From CAVZCC01 sp963773765 (GTDB taxonomy: Bacteria; Actinomycetota; Acidimicrobiia; Acidimicrobiales; Microtrichaceae): DNA of 64,000 bases. Made by a program: the position numbers and the translations under genes. Shown here in pieces: positions 19,668-28,004 of this stretch. The stretch is taken from contig CAVZCC010000001.1 in the NCBI GenBank assembly GCA_963773765.1, forward strand, positions 558,001-622,000, in the 5' to 3' direction. The notes under the pieces are model-generated. The model was not told the DNA's origin and searched no databases. It saw nothing but the letters and a program-made list of their open reading frames with translations. Every line of letters starts with the position of its first letter. Positions within the stretch are counted from its first letter, which is position 1.

Positions 19668-20309
19668 CTAGCCGGAGGTGCTGGTCCAGGTCGAGAGGCG
19701 GCCGACGGCATCCCGCTCGCCCACCACGTCGGCGTACTTGGCGTCCAGGTCGAACAGGGCGGCCTCGTGCGGTCCGGCGGCGCGGTCGCCACAGGCCTCC
19801 GCCACCACCATCGGCCGGAAGCCGTGCTGCAGCGCGTCCAGGGCGGAGGCCCGCACGCATCCCGAGGTGGACAACCCGCACAGGACGACCGTGTCGACGC
19901 CCCAGGCGTGCAGCGTCGGGGCCAGTGACGTGGCGAAGAACGCCGAGGCGTACTGCTTGGTCACCACCACCTCGCCGTCCCTGGGCCGCGGCGTCGCCGG
20001 CCAGTCCGCCAGCGGGTTGCCCCGGTCGAACGAGGCCAGCGCGGGCACCTTGGCGTAGAACAGCCCGCCGTCCGCGCCACCGGGCTCGTACTCCACCCGG
20101 GTGAACACCACCGGGGCGCCGCCGGAGCGGGCCGCGTCCACCAGCCGGGCCGCCGACGCGACCGCGTCCTCCACCCCGGCGTACAGGGGCGACGCGCGGT
20201 CCAGGTAGGCCATGCACACGTCGACCACCACCAGCGCCGGGCGCTCCCCCCAGCCCAGGCGGCCGCTGAACCCGGCGGCCCGGTAGTCGGCGTCCAGGTC
20301 ATCGCTCAT
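19668..20309 (-). CDS. Isochorismatase-family cysteine hydrolase (maleamate/carbamoylsarcosine amidase-like)
   Basis: 213 residues from ATG 20309. Catalytic triad of the cysteine-hydrolase family visible: Asp in LVVVDVCMAYLD, Lys in VVVTKQYASAFF and Cys in VVLCGLSTSGCVRASA. N-carbamoylsarcosine amidase and maleamate amidohydrolase share this layout; both hydrolyse a linear amide to acid plus ammonia. Lies in an operon with an FAD monooxygenase, an AMDase/maleate isomerase-like protein and a CoA-transferase, so an amide half of a ring-opened N-heterocycle or imide is a logical substrate (inference). Confidence 0.8.
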   Translation of the reverse strand: MSDDLDADYRAAGFSGRLGWGERPALVVVDVCMAYLDRASPLYAGVEDAVASAARLVDAARSGGAPVVFTRVEYEPGGADGGLFYAKVPALASFDRGNPLADWPATPRPRDGEVVVTKQYASAFFATSLAPTLHAWGVDTVVLCGLSTSGCVRASALDALQHGFRPMVVAEACGDRAAGPHEAALFDLDAKYADVVGERDAVGRLSTWTSTSG

Positions 20310-20337
20310 CCTGCCCACCCCGCCCATCCCGTCTCCG

Positions 20338-21648
20338 TCACAGGCTCCCCCGTACCGCGTCGAGCATCGCCGTGCGGCGCATCCGCTCCCGGTGGCGCTC
20401 CTCGTTGCCGGCCACCGCCCGCAGGTCGGCCTGCAGCGCGGCACGACGGTCCGGGTCCGCCTCCCGCAGCGCCAGCCAGTTGGCGTGGGCGTCGGCCTGG
20501 ACGAACTCCACCGCGACCCGCCGACGCCGCTCGTCGTACTCGTCCAGGAGCGAGTCGGGGGCGCCCCCGATCACCGCGGCCAGGCGTCGGCCGCACGACA
20601 CCGCGTCCTGGATGCCGGAGTTCATGCCCATGCCCCCCAGGGGCGAGTTCTGGTGGGCGGCGTCACCGGCCAGGAGCACCCTGCCGACCCGCATCGTGGC
20701 CGCCACCCGGCGGGACACCTCGTACAGCGACGCGGACAGGATCTCCCAGTCACGGGGCGACCGCTGCCCCGTCCCGTCCGTCCCGCCCGCCGCGTCCAGC
20801 AGTCCGTCCAGCCTGCGGCCCAGCGCGGCCGGCGTGAGCTCGGCGTCGGGGTCCTCGGTGCGGACCGGGAACAAGACCCGCCAGTGGTCCGGCGTCCGCA
20901 GCAGGACCAACCACTCCTCGGGATCGGCCACGTAGTTGACCAGGTCCAGGTCCGGGAGCAGATCCCCCAACTCGTCACCGATCGACACCACCAGGAATCG
21001 TTCCGGGTACGTCTCGCCCAGCATCTCGACGCCGAGCGAGGTGCGGACCGGTGAGTGCGCCCCGTCGGCCGCCACCACCCACGGGCAGCGGAACTCGGTG
21101 AACCCGTCCGCAGTGCCCACCAGCAGGCGCACGCCGTGCTCGTCCTGGCCCACCACGCCGTGGACCCGGTGCCCGAAGCGCACCTCCATCGGCAGGGCCG
21201 GGTCCGCCACCGGGCCGGCCAGGGCCAGCGCGGTGAACTTGTCCTGCTCCAGCTGGATCCGGAACGGGAACGGGGTGAGGTCCGCCAGCACGCCCAGGTC
21301 GAACGTGGCCACCGGTCCGGCGCGCCGGTCCCGGAACTGGGTGGTGGGCGCCCGCAGGCCGGAGGCCACGACCGGTCCGGCCAGGTCCAGTTCGTCCAAC
21401 AGCTCCAGCGTGGGGGGATGGAAGGTGGACGCCCGCGACTCCGCGCTGAGCCCCTCGCCCTTCTCCAGCACCAGCACCGGCACGCCGGCCCGGGCCAGGG
21501 TCAGGGCGGCCACCAGGCCCGTGGGCCCCGCGCCGCACACCACCACCGCGTCGGTCCGCTCCACGCCCCCGGCCGACGCCAGCCGGCCGAGCGCGGCGGG
21601 GTCGACACGTCCGAGCGGGTCCGGCCCGCCCTCCCGGTCAGTGGTCAC
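20338..21648 (-). CDS. FAD-dependent aromatic-type monooxygenase
   Basis: 436 residues from GTG 21648, overlapping the preceding gene by 11 bases. Group A flavoprotein monooxygenase: dinucleotide motif VVCGAGPTGLVAALTLARAG at residue 35, AADGAHSPVR (DG motif) and GDAAHQNSPLGGMGMNSGIQ (second FAD motif). Such enzymes hydroxylate aromatic or heteroaromatic rings with NAD(P)H and oxygen. There is a long N-terminal leader of about 30 residues before the Rossmann strand, so a start nearer to residue 25 is possible. The operon context suggests a ring or pyrrole-type substrate. Confidence 0.82.
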   Translation of the reverse strand: MTTDREGGPDPLGRVDPAALGRLASAGGVERTDAVVVCGAGPTGLVAALTLARAGVPVLVLEKGEGLSAESRASTFHPPTLELLDELDLAGPVVASGLRAPTTQFRDRRAGPVATFDLGVLADLTPFPFRIQLEQDKFTALALAGPVADPALPMEVRFGHRVHGVVGQDEHGVRLLVGTADGFTEFRCPWVVAADGAHSPVRTSLGVEMLGETYPERFLVVSIGDELGDLLPDLDLVNYVADPEEWLVLLRTPDHWRVLFPVRTEDPDAELTPAALGRRLDGLLDAAGGTDGTGQRSPRDWEILSASLYEVSRRVAATMRVGRVLLAGDAAHQNSPLGGMGMNSGIQDAVSCGRRLAAVIGGAPDSLLDEYDERRRRVAVEFVQADAHANWLALREADPDRRAALQADLRAVAGNEERHRERMRRTAMLDAVRGSL

Positions 21649-22375
21649 GGAGCAGGCTCCCGAACCCCTCGATCCGGTCGTCGATGCCGTTCATGCGCAA
21701 TCCGTACCACAGGGTGGCCGCGTTGATGGCGATCACCGGCTTGCCCAGCCGCTCCTCCAGGTCTGCGGCCTGGCGCACGAAGCTCAGGTTGGTGCCCACC
21801 TGCACGATGGCGTCCACGTCGTCGCCGTCGAGCTCGGCCACGACCTGCTCCAACCGGTCGGGGGTGACCTCGGCGATGGCGGTGGCGGACGGGCACCGCA
21901 GGCCGGTCACGTGGGCCACGTCGAACCCGGCCTCGGTGAAGAAGGTGCCGACCTGGACGTCGGCCACCGGCTGGTAGGGCGAGAACACCGAGATGCGCCG
22001 CGCCCCGTGGCGTTCCAGGGCGGCCCGGCACGACGATGCGCCGGTGGACACCGACAGGCCCCCGGCCGAGGCCGAGATCCGGTCGATGAAGGCCAGGTTC
22101 CCCTCGACGCCACCCCAGAAGGTCTCCGCCGACATCCCCATGAGCAGCGCCGTGGGGTTGCAGGTCACCACGTCGCGCACCGCGGTGCCGATGGACTCGC
22201 GGATCTGGCCGATGAGGTCCAGGAAGTCCTCGTCGCTGGCCAGGTTCGGACGGGGCAGGAACATGCGCCCGTAGTGGAAGGTGACCCCCTCGGGCCGGAT
22301 CATGGTGAAGTCGTGCTCCACCACCGTGTTGGTGGAGGGGATGATCACCCCGAACCGCTGGCGCTGTCCCAGCAT
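21638..22375 (-). CDS. Arylmalonate decarboxylase/maleate isomerase-like protein, copy 2
   Basis: 245 residues from ATG 22375. Clearly homologous to copy 1 at 15324 over its length (FGVIIPSTNTVVE, LLMGMSAETFWGG, CPSATAIAEVT, VIAINAATLWYGLR). At the position of the catalytic Cys of copy 1 (VQCGTNLS) it has Val (VQVGTNLS), and the first racemase Cys is also absent. It may be a non-canonical lyase/isomerase, a partner subunit or a binding protein. Operon with CoA-transferase, FAD monooxygenase and amidase. Confidence 0.75.
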   Translation of the reverse strand: MLGQRQRFGVIIPSTNTVVEHDFTMIRPEGVTFHYGRMFLPRPNLASDEDFLDLIGQIRESIGTAVRDVVTCNPTALLMGMSAETFWGGVEGNLAFIDRISASAGGLSVSTGASSCRAALERHGARRISVFSPYQPVADVQVGTFFTEAGFDVAHVTGLRCPSATAIAEVTPDRLEQVVAELDGDDVDAIVQVGTNLSFVRQAADLEERLGKPVIAINAATLWYGLRMNGIDDRIEGFGSLLRDH

Positions 22376-22402
22376 CAGTGCTCCCCTCGCCGCGCCCGCA
22401 CG

Positions 22403-23593
22403 TCAGATGATCCCCGCGTCGCGGAGGGCGTCCTGCTCGCCCCCCGTCAGGCCGAGCATGCCGGAGAGCACCTCCTCGGTGTGCTGGCCCAGCTCCGGGC
22501 CGACCCAGCGCACCTCACCCGGCGTGTCGGAGAGCTGCGGCGCCACGTTCTGCATGGGGAACTCGCCCAGCAACGGGTGGGCCAGCTTGATGATGGCCTC
22601 CCGCGCCGCGAAGTGCGGATCCTCCAGCATGTCCGGCGCGGTGTAGATCTTGCCGTTCGGGACCGCGAACTCGTTGAGCCTCGCCTCCAGGTCCGCCGCG
22701 GTGAGCGTGGCCGACCACGCGCCGATGAGCTCGTCCAGCTCGGCCTGGTTCCTGCCCCTGGCGTTGTGGGTGGCGTACCGCTCGTCGTCGCCCAGGTCCG
22801 GCCGGCCCATGGCCTCGGCCAGGCGCTTCCACACCGTGTCCTGGTTGCCGGAGATCAGGTGCTCCTTGCCGTCCTTGGTGGGGTACGCGTTGGCCGGCGC
22901 CACGTTGGGGAGGATGGACCCGGTGCGGGGCCGCACGTAGCCGGTGATGGAGTACTCGGGGATGAGCGACTCCATCACCGCGAGGGTCGCCTCGTAGAGG
23001 GCGGAATCCACCACCTGGCCCCTGCCGGTGCGCTCCCGGGCGTGCAGCGCCACCAGGCAGCCCACGCAGGCGAAGATGGCCGCCAGGGTGTCACCGATGG
23101 AGATCCCGGCACGCGACGGCGGGCGGTCCGGCTCACCGATGACGGCCCGCAGGCCGCCCATGGCCTCGCCGATGGCGCCGTAGCCGGGTCGGTCGGCGTA
23201 CGGGCCGGTCTGGCCGTAGCCCGAGACCCGCACGATGATCAGCCGGGGGTTGATGGCCCACAGCTCCTCCGGTGCCATGCCCCACCGCTCGATGGTGCCC
23301 GGACGGAAGTTCTCCACCAGGACGTCCGCGTCCTCCAGCAGGCGTCGGGCCAGTTCCTGGCCCTTGGCCTCCCGGAGGTTCAGGGTGATCGAGCGCTTGC
23401 CCCGGGCCACGACCGGCCACCACAGCGACGTGCCCCCGGACTTCTCACGGCCCCACTCCCGCATGGGGTCGCCCTGGCCCGGTGGCTCGACCTTGATCAC
23501 GTCGGCGCCGAAGTCGGCCAGCAGCTGCCCGCAGAAGGGCCCGGCCAGCAACTGTCCCATCTCCACGACCCGCAGGTCGTCCAACGCCGTCAT
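22403..23593 (-). CDS. Family III CoA-transferase (CaiB/BaiF), copy 1
   Basis: 396 residues from ATG 23593 with GGGGGAG eight bases upstream. Family motifs: VVEMGQLLAGPFCGQLLADF, GADVIKVEPPGQGDP, LVENFRPGTIERWG and SGYGQTGPYADRPGYG. The catalytic Asp of the family corresponds to the D of IGDTLAAIFA. Moves CoA between carboxylic acids, so it could activate a dicarboxylate for lyase cleavage. First gene of the minus operon from 23.6 to 19.7 kb; the operator at 23638 lies 45 bases upstream and is shared with the divergent lyase operon. Confidence 0.88.
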   Translation of the reverse strand: MTALDDLRVVEMGQLLAGPFCGQLLADFGADVIKVEPPGQGDPMREWGREKSGGTSLWWPVVARGKRSITLNLREAKGQELARRLLEDADVLVENFRPGTIERWGMAPEELWAINPRLIIVRVSGYGQTGPYADRPGYGAIGEAMGGLRAVIGEPDRPPSRAGISIGDTLAAIFACVGCLVALHARERTGRGQVVDSALYEATLAVMESLIPEYSITGYVRPRTGSILPNVAPANAYPTKDGKEHLISGNQDTVWKRLAEAMGRPDLGDDERYATHNARGRNQAELDELIGAWSATLTAADLEARLNEFAVPNGKIYTAPDMLEDPHFAAREAIIKLAHPLLGEFPMQNVAPQLSDTPGEVRWVGPELGQHTEEVLSGMLGLTGGEQDALRDAGII

Positions 23594-23637
23594 GACTGCA
23601 GCTCCCCCGTTCACCGGCTCCGGATCAGGACCCCAGC

Positions 23638-23664
23638 GTTCCGCTCAGCGAAACGCTGTCTCCA
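23638..23664. promoter_or_regulatory. IclR-type operator, site 3 (divergent promoter)
   Basis: Half-sites GTTCCGC and GCGAAAC inside a 23-bp near-perfect palindrome (AGCGTT ... AACGCT outer arms); the third half-site is weak (GTCTCCA). Sits between the divergent CoA-transferase and HMG-CoA-lyase-type genes, so one regulator can control both operons. Confidence 0.7.
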
Positions 23665-23705
23665 TTCGTGTGCGGACGCTACCGGAGGCCTGCCAGACTG
23701 TCGAG

Positions 23706-24665
23706 GTGACGAGCCATCCGAACACGCCACTCCCCGAAGTGCAGATCGTGGAGGTCTCTCCCCGCGACGGCCTGCAGTCCGACCCCACCATGCTGGGCAC
23801 CGGGGACAAGGTCGAGCTCATCGGCCGGGCCGTGCGGGCCGGCCTGCGACGGGTGGAGACGGTCAGCTTCGTGAACCCCAGGCGGGTCCCGCAGATGGCG
23901 GACGCCGAGGCCGTCATGGCCGCCCTCCACGCCGATGCCGACCTGGCCGCGCTGGACCCCAGCTACATCGGCCTGGTGCTCAACCGCCGGGGCCTGGACC
24001 GGGCCCTGGAGACCCGGGTCCACGAGGTCAACGCCGTGGTGGTGTGCACCGACACGTTCGCCCGCAGGAACCAGGGCCAGGACACCGCCGGCCTCCTGGC
24101 CGAGGTCGCCGCCATCTGCGCCGACGCCCGGGCCGCCGGCGTGCCGGCGTCGGTCACGCTCGCCGCCACCTTCGGCTGCCCCTACGAGGGCGAGGTGCCC
24201 GCGGATCGCGTCCGGTGGGTGCTGGAGCAGGTGGCCGGGGCCGGGCCGGCGGAGATCGCCCTGGCCGACTCCATCGGGGTCGCGACCCCGGTCGACGTCC
24301 GCCGGCGCATCGCCCTGGCCCGGGAGGTGGTGGCGGGTTCGGGAACCAGCCTCCGGTGCCACTTCCACAACACCCGCAACACCGGCCTGGCCAACGCCAC
24401 CGCCGCGGTGGAGGCCGGCGTCACGGTGCTGGACGCGTCGCTCGGTGGCATCGGCGGCTGCCCGTTCGCCCCCAACGCCACCGGCAACATCCCGACCGAG
24501 GACCTGGCCTACCTGCTGGAGCGCATGGGCTACCGCACCGGCGTGGACCTGGGAGCGGCCTGCGACATCGTCCCGTGGCTGGAGAAGACGGTGGAGCACC
24601 CGGTGCCCGGCTACCTGTCCAAGGCCGGGATCTTCCCGGACTGCGCCCGTGGGGCGGAGCACTGA
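23706..24665 (+). CDS. HMG-CoA lyase-type acyl-CoA lyase
   Basis: 319 residues from GTG 23706. DRE-TIM metallolyase: VEVSPRDGLQSDP (metal and catalytic Asp), RVETVSFVNPRRVPQM, HFHNTRNTGLANA (metal His) and the C-terminal loop GIGGCPFAPNATGN with the Cys characteristic of HMG-CoA lyases. Cleaves 3-hydroxy-3-methylacyl-CoA-like substrates to an acyl-CoA and a keto acid. Its stop and the next start share one base (TGATG at 24663-24667). With the CoA-transferase opposite, a substituted malyl- or citramalyl-type CoA ester is a plausible substrate. Confidence 0.87.
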   Translation: MTSHPNTPLPEVQIVEVSPRDGLQSDPTMLGTGDKVELIGRAVRAGLRRVETVSFVNPRRVPQMADAEAVMAALHADADLAALDPSYIGLVLNRRGLDRALETRVHEVNAVVVCTDTFARRNQGQDTAGLLAEVAAICADARAAGVPASVTLAATFGCPYEGEVPADRVRWVLEQVAGAGPAEIALADSIGVATPVDVRRRIALAREVVAGSGTSLRCHFHNTRNTGLANATAAVEAGVTVLDASLGGIGGCPFAPNATGNIPTEDLAYLLERMGYRTGVDLGAACDIVPWLEKTVEHPVPGYLSKAGIFPDCARGAEH

Positions 24666-26314
24666 TGGGCGGCGACGGAACGACGGTCCGCGTCGCCGCG
24701 GCGCAGTTCCCCGTCGGCACCGACGTCGATGCCAACCTGGCCACGGTCCTGGCCATGATCGACCGGGCCGGGGCCGAGCGGCCCGACGTGGTGGTGCTCC
24801 CGGAGTTCTGCAACCACCTCTCCATCTACGACGACGGTGACCACGCCTGGGCCGTGGCCATCGACGTGCCCGGCCCGTGGACCGAGGCGGTGGGCGCCGC
24901 GGCACGGCGGATCGGGGCCTACCTCCAGGTCAACTGCACGGTGCGCCGCGACGGGCCCAGCACGTCACGGGAGCCGACCCCGGGCCGCATCACCAACACC
25001 AACCTGGTGTTCGCCCCCGACGGCACCCTGGTGGCGGACAACGACAAGACCGTGCTCATGGGGGCCGAGGGCGACCACCTGTCCGCCGCGACGGAGCCCT
25101 CCACCCTGGTCCACGCTCCGTTCGGCACCATCGGCACCTACGCCTGCATGGACGGCGTGGTGCCCGAGGTGCCCCGGTCGGTCGCCCTGCGGGGCGCCAC
25201 GCTGCTGCTGAACAGCCTGAACTCCTTCGCGCTGGACGAGGCGTCGCTGCACGTCCCGGTCCGCGCCGCGGAGAACCGTGCCTTCGTGGTGGCGTGCTGC
25301 AAGGTCGGTCCGCTGCTCCCGCCGGAGAAGGTGGCCGCGTTCAGCACGGCCATGCAGGTCCCCGGCGAGTTCCTGGCCGGCGCCGGCGAGAGCCAGGTGG
25401 TGGGCCCCGACGGCACGGTGCTGGCCATCGGGCCCCGCACCGGCGAGGCGATCGTGGTGGCGGACCTGGACCTGGCACGGGCGGCGGACAAGCGCCGTCC
25501 CGACGGCACCGACGTGTTCGGGTCACGTCGCCCCGGCCTGTACGCACCCCTCGCGGCACCGACCCCCGCACTGGACGACCACGCCCGGGCCGACGAGGTC
25601 ATGGTCGCCGTGGCGGCCGACCTGGACCACGCCGCTGCCGCTGCCGCGGGTGGGGCAACGCTGGTGGTGCTGCCGGAGCTGGTCGGGACCGTCGACGAGC
25701 TGGCCGCGGTCGCGGCACGCGGCCCGGACGGCGCGGTGGTGGTCGGCTCGCTCCGGGACGGTGGCGCGCACCGGGGCGTGGCCGTGGACCGCTCCGGCGT
25801 CGTCGGCAGCCAGGTCCAGCTGCACGCCGTGGCCCGCCATGCCGAGTGGCAGACGGAGCTGGGCGACGCCGTCACCCCGGTGGACCTCCCGTGGGGCCGG
25901 CTCGCCATCGTGGTCGGTGACGACGCGGTCTACCCCGAGGTGGCCCGCCTCGCTGCGCTCGCCTGCTGTGACGTGCTGGCCGTGCCGTTCGACGTCCAGG
26001 AGCGCTGGGAGTGCGAGTTGGGCCTGGTGGAGCGAGCCGCGGAGAACCGGGTGTGCCTGGTGGCGTCCACCCGGCCCGGGCCGCTGGGCTCGGGGCGCAT
26101 CGTGACGCTCCCGCCCGACTTCACCCTGTGGGCGCCGTCGAGGGAACGCACCTTCGACGGCACCATCAACCAGCCCGAGGTCACCGCGGCCGACGGATCA
26201 GGGCGGGCATCCGGCCCGGTGCACCCGTCCCGGGCGCTCAACCGGCAGATCTCCAAGGGGACCAACCTGGTGGACGGCCGACCGTGGCAACTCGCGTCGG
26301 AGCTCACCGCCTGA
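24665..26314 (+). CDS. Double-domain nitrilase-superfamily amidohydrolase with a degenerate second domain
   Basis: 549 residues. Residues 1-280 form a complete carbon-nitrogen hydrolase domain with Glu (VVVLPEFCNH), Lys (DNDKTVLMGAEG) and Cys (GTYACMDGVVPE). Residues 300-549 repeat the fold (VVLPELVGTV, AERWEC-type end), but the Lys loop is missing and the Cys strand reads IVVGDDAVYPE, so the second site should be inactive. Such hydrolases cleave amides, carbamoyl compounds or nitriles. Coupled to the lyase gene, so it probably removes an amide nitrogen from a pathway intermediate. Bimodular architecture is unusual for the family. Confidence 0.82.
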   Translation: MGGDGTTVRVAAAQFPVGTDVDANLATVLAMIDRAGAERPDVVVLPEFCNHLSIYDDGDHAWAVAIDVPGPWTEAVGAAARRIGAYLQVNCTVRRDGPSTSREPTPGRITNTNLVFAPDGTLVADNDKTVLMGAEGDHLSAATEPSTLVHAPFGTIGTYACMDGVVPEVPRSVALRGATLLLNSLNSFALDEASLHVPVRAAENRAFVVACCKVGPLLPPEKVAAFSTAMQVPGEFLAGAGESQVVGPDGTVLAIGPRTGEAIVVADLDLARAADKRRPDGTDVFGSRRPGLYAPLAAPTPALDDHARADEVMVAVAADLDHAAAAAAGGATLVVLPELVGTVDELAAVAARGPDGAVVVGSLRDGGAHRGVAVDRSGVVGSQVQLHAVARHAEWQTELGDAVTPVDLPWGRLAIVVGDDAVYPEVARLAALACCDVLAVPFDVQERWECELGLVERAAENRVCLVASTRPGPLGSGRIVTLPPDFTLWAPSRERTFDGTINQPEVTAADGSGRASGPVHPSRALNRQISKGTNLVDGRPWQLASELTA

Positions 26315-26317
26315 CGA

Positions 26318-26339
26318 AGAGGGGTCCTCGCGGCCCTCT
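26318..26339. terminator. Possible bidirectional terminator
   Basis: AGAGGG and CCCTCT arms separated by ten bases, just after the nitrilase stop and before the convergent surface-protein gene. No U-tract; tentative. Confidence 0.3.
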
Positions 26340-26377
26340 GAGGGCGCCCACCACCCGCGAACGCCGAGAAGCCGGAG

Positions 26378-27175
26378 TCAGCCGATCGGTGGGAGCGAGG
26401 CCTTCTTGCGGGTGGCCAGGAAGCCGCCCCCGGCCACCAGCACGGCCAGCACCCCGATGATCCCGAACACGGCGCCGGTGTCCGTGCCCGCGTCCTTCAC
26501 CGAACTGGCCGCGGCCGCCTCCACCCGCTCCTTCACCGTCGTGGTGGTCGCGACCGTGGTGGTGGTGGCGATGGTCGTGGCCGGTGCCACGGTGGCGGCA
26601 GGCACGGTGGTCTCGGGAGCCACGGTGGCCGGCGGGGCGGTGGTCACCGGTGCCGCAGGCCCGGCAGGGGCGGCGGGCGCGGCCACGGGTGCCGGCGCGG
26701 CGCCGAAGCTGATCTGCTGGGTGGCGTAGTTCGGCTGGGGCAGGAACGGTTCCTGCACCGCCACGATCCAGCAGTCCTGCTTGGTGCAGTCCATGGTGGT
26801 CCCGTCGTTGACGGTGCCGTGGTCGGCGAAGACGACGAACTCGGCCACTCCGGTGCCGTCCGGTGCGACGGGCACCTCGGTGGTGGTCGCGTACTCCTCG
26901 AAGTTGAGCTTGTCCGGGATCGTGGTGAGCACGCCCTGGCCTGCGATCACGATCTTGACCGGCTTGCCACCGGCGTCGGCCGGCGTGAAGTTGGAGAAGC
27001 TCACCGTCACCACGTCGCCGTCAGCCAGGCCGGTGGTCCTGGACACCTGGATGGCCTCACCGGCATGGGTGGCTCCGCTGGGCCCGGCCAGTGCCACCGT
27101 GAGGAGCGCCACCAGGGCGACCGCCCCGATCGCGGCCCCCGCCCTGCCCAGCACGCCGGCGCCCAAGGTCCTCAT
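26378..27175 (-). CDS. Cell-surface protein with neocarzinostatin-like domain
   Basis: 265 residues from ATG 27175. Signal peptide (VALVALLTVALAGPSGATHA), then about 110 residues like the neocarzinostatin fold (IQVSRTTGLADGDVVTVSFS, with paired Cys in DCTKQDCW). A long Ala/Pro/Thr linker with TTTT runs follows, then a C-terminal membrane helix (VFGIIGVLAVLVAGGGFLAT) and a basic tail. This is a membrane-anchored, exported protein. The domain is an immunoglobulin-like binding fold; ligand unknown. Not part of the catabolic regulon as far as the upstream sequence shows. Confidence 0.65.
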   Translation of the reverse strand: MRTLGAGVLGRAGAAIGAVALVALLTVALAGPSGATHAGEAIQVSRTTGLADGDVVTVSFSNFTPADAGGKPVKIVIAGQGVLTTIPDKLNFEEYATTTEVPVAPDGTGVAEFVVFADHGTVNDGTTMDCTKQDCWIVAVQEPFLPQPNYATQQISFGAAPAPVAAPAAPAGPAAPVTTAPPATVAPETTVPAATVAPATTIATTTTVATTTTVKERVEAAAASSVKDAGTDTGAVFGIIGVLAVLVAGGGFLATRKKASLPPIG

Positions 27176-27299
27176 GGCTGCTCCCCGTTCCCCAGGGCGT
27201 GCGGCATCCGCACACCGTCCCGATCCGCTCGAACGTATCCCAGGTCCGCATTGCGGCCACCGGGCAGATCTTCCCGTCCCGACCGATGACGACCGGTGC

Positions 27300-28004
27300 T
27301 CATGACGACCACGGCGTCACCTGGGTGACGGCCAGCGCCACGGATCCCAACAGGCAGGCCCAGATGACCACCACCAGCGGCCGGGCCCGGCGGACGGACC
27401 CGGACATGGCCTCCTCGGCGGGCCCGCTCGGCCCGTCCTGCACCAGGGACCGGAAGGCCGGGCCGAAGGGCCGGAGCATGAACCGGATGGCGATCCCACA
27501 GGTCATGATCAACGCGAACAGGGTGACCTTGGCCCCGAGCCAGTCGGCGGTGAACGGGCCGGAGCCGAAGGCGGACCACAGCCCGACCACCCACAGCACC
27601 GCACACACGACAACCCGCACGACCAGGTCCACCATGGTCAGGGTCCCGGTCATCTCCGCGCTGCCGCTGCGGTGGATGGACCACACGAGCGCCACCCAGG
27701 CCGCACCGGCCAGGAGGACCACCCAGACCCAGACATGGTCGACGGCCAGCCAGCCGACCTCGATCGACAGGGCGACCCCGAGCGCCAGCATGGTCGGCAG
27801 CGAGAGCCGGGCCAGGACCTCCACGCCCATCATGGCGCCGGCCAGGGTGGCCCGGGACGGCACGGCCAGGTCGGCGTCGGTGACCTTGCGGCTCAGGTGG
27901 AACGTCGCCAGGTCGGTGCCGAACCACACGCCGAACACGGCGATGTGGAGCCACAGGAGGAGCTGGTACAGGGTCAGGGCGCTGGTCCAGTGCTCGGCCG
28001 TCAG
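27300..28004 (-). CDS. Multi-pass membrane protein
   Basis: About 234 residues with roughly five to six hydrophobic segments. The reading frame extends past the first GTG (27938) to a CTG at 28004 that overlaps the upstream stop by 4 bp (CTGA). The extra residues (LTLYQLLLWLHIAVFGVWFG) complete the first membrane helix and its HIxxFGxWFGTDLATFHLS motif, so I prefer this unusual start, or another one in that interval. It resembles DUF2269/CopD-like integral membrane proteins. Function unknown; co-transcribed with the surface protein upstream. Confidence 0.55.
   Translation of the reverse strand: MTAEHWTSALTLYQLLLWLHIAVFGVWFGTDLATFHLSRKVTDADLAVPSRATLAGAMMGVEVLARLSLPTMLALGVALSIEVGWLAVDHVWVWVVLLAGAAWVALVWSIHRSGSAEMTGTLTMVDLVVRVVVCAVLWVVGLWSAFGSGPFTADWLGAKVTLFALIMTCGIAIRFMLRPFGPAFRSLVQDGPSGPAEEAMSGSVRRARPLVVVIWACLLGSVALAVTQVTPWSS

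Noticed and set aside
19668..22375. A nicotinate (maleamate) degradation cluster
   Set aside because: Amidase, FAD monooxygenase and isomerase-like genes resemble that pathway, but no ring-opening dioxygenase (NicX) or N-formylmaleamate deformylase is seen, and RCCR-like, Rieske, PrpD and lyase genes are unexplained by it. Kept only as an alternative.
20936..26314. A single open frame of about 1,790 codons on the plus strand
   Set aside because: Its first half is antisense to the FAD monooxygenase, AMDase-like and CoA-transferase genes and is low-complexity Arg/Pro/Ala sequence from high-GC bias; only the 24665-26314 part is a real gene.
26406..27305. Plus-strand open frames of more than 100 codons in the surface-protein region
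   Set aside because: They are antisense to the 26378 gene, which has a clear signal peptide, linker and membrane anchor; the plus-strand products show no domain.
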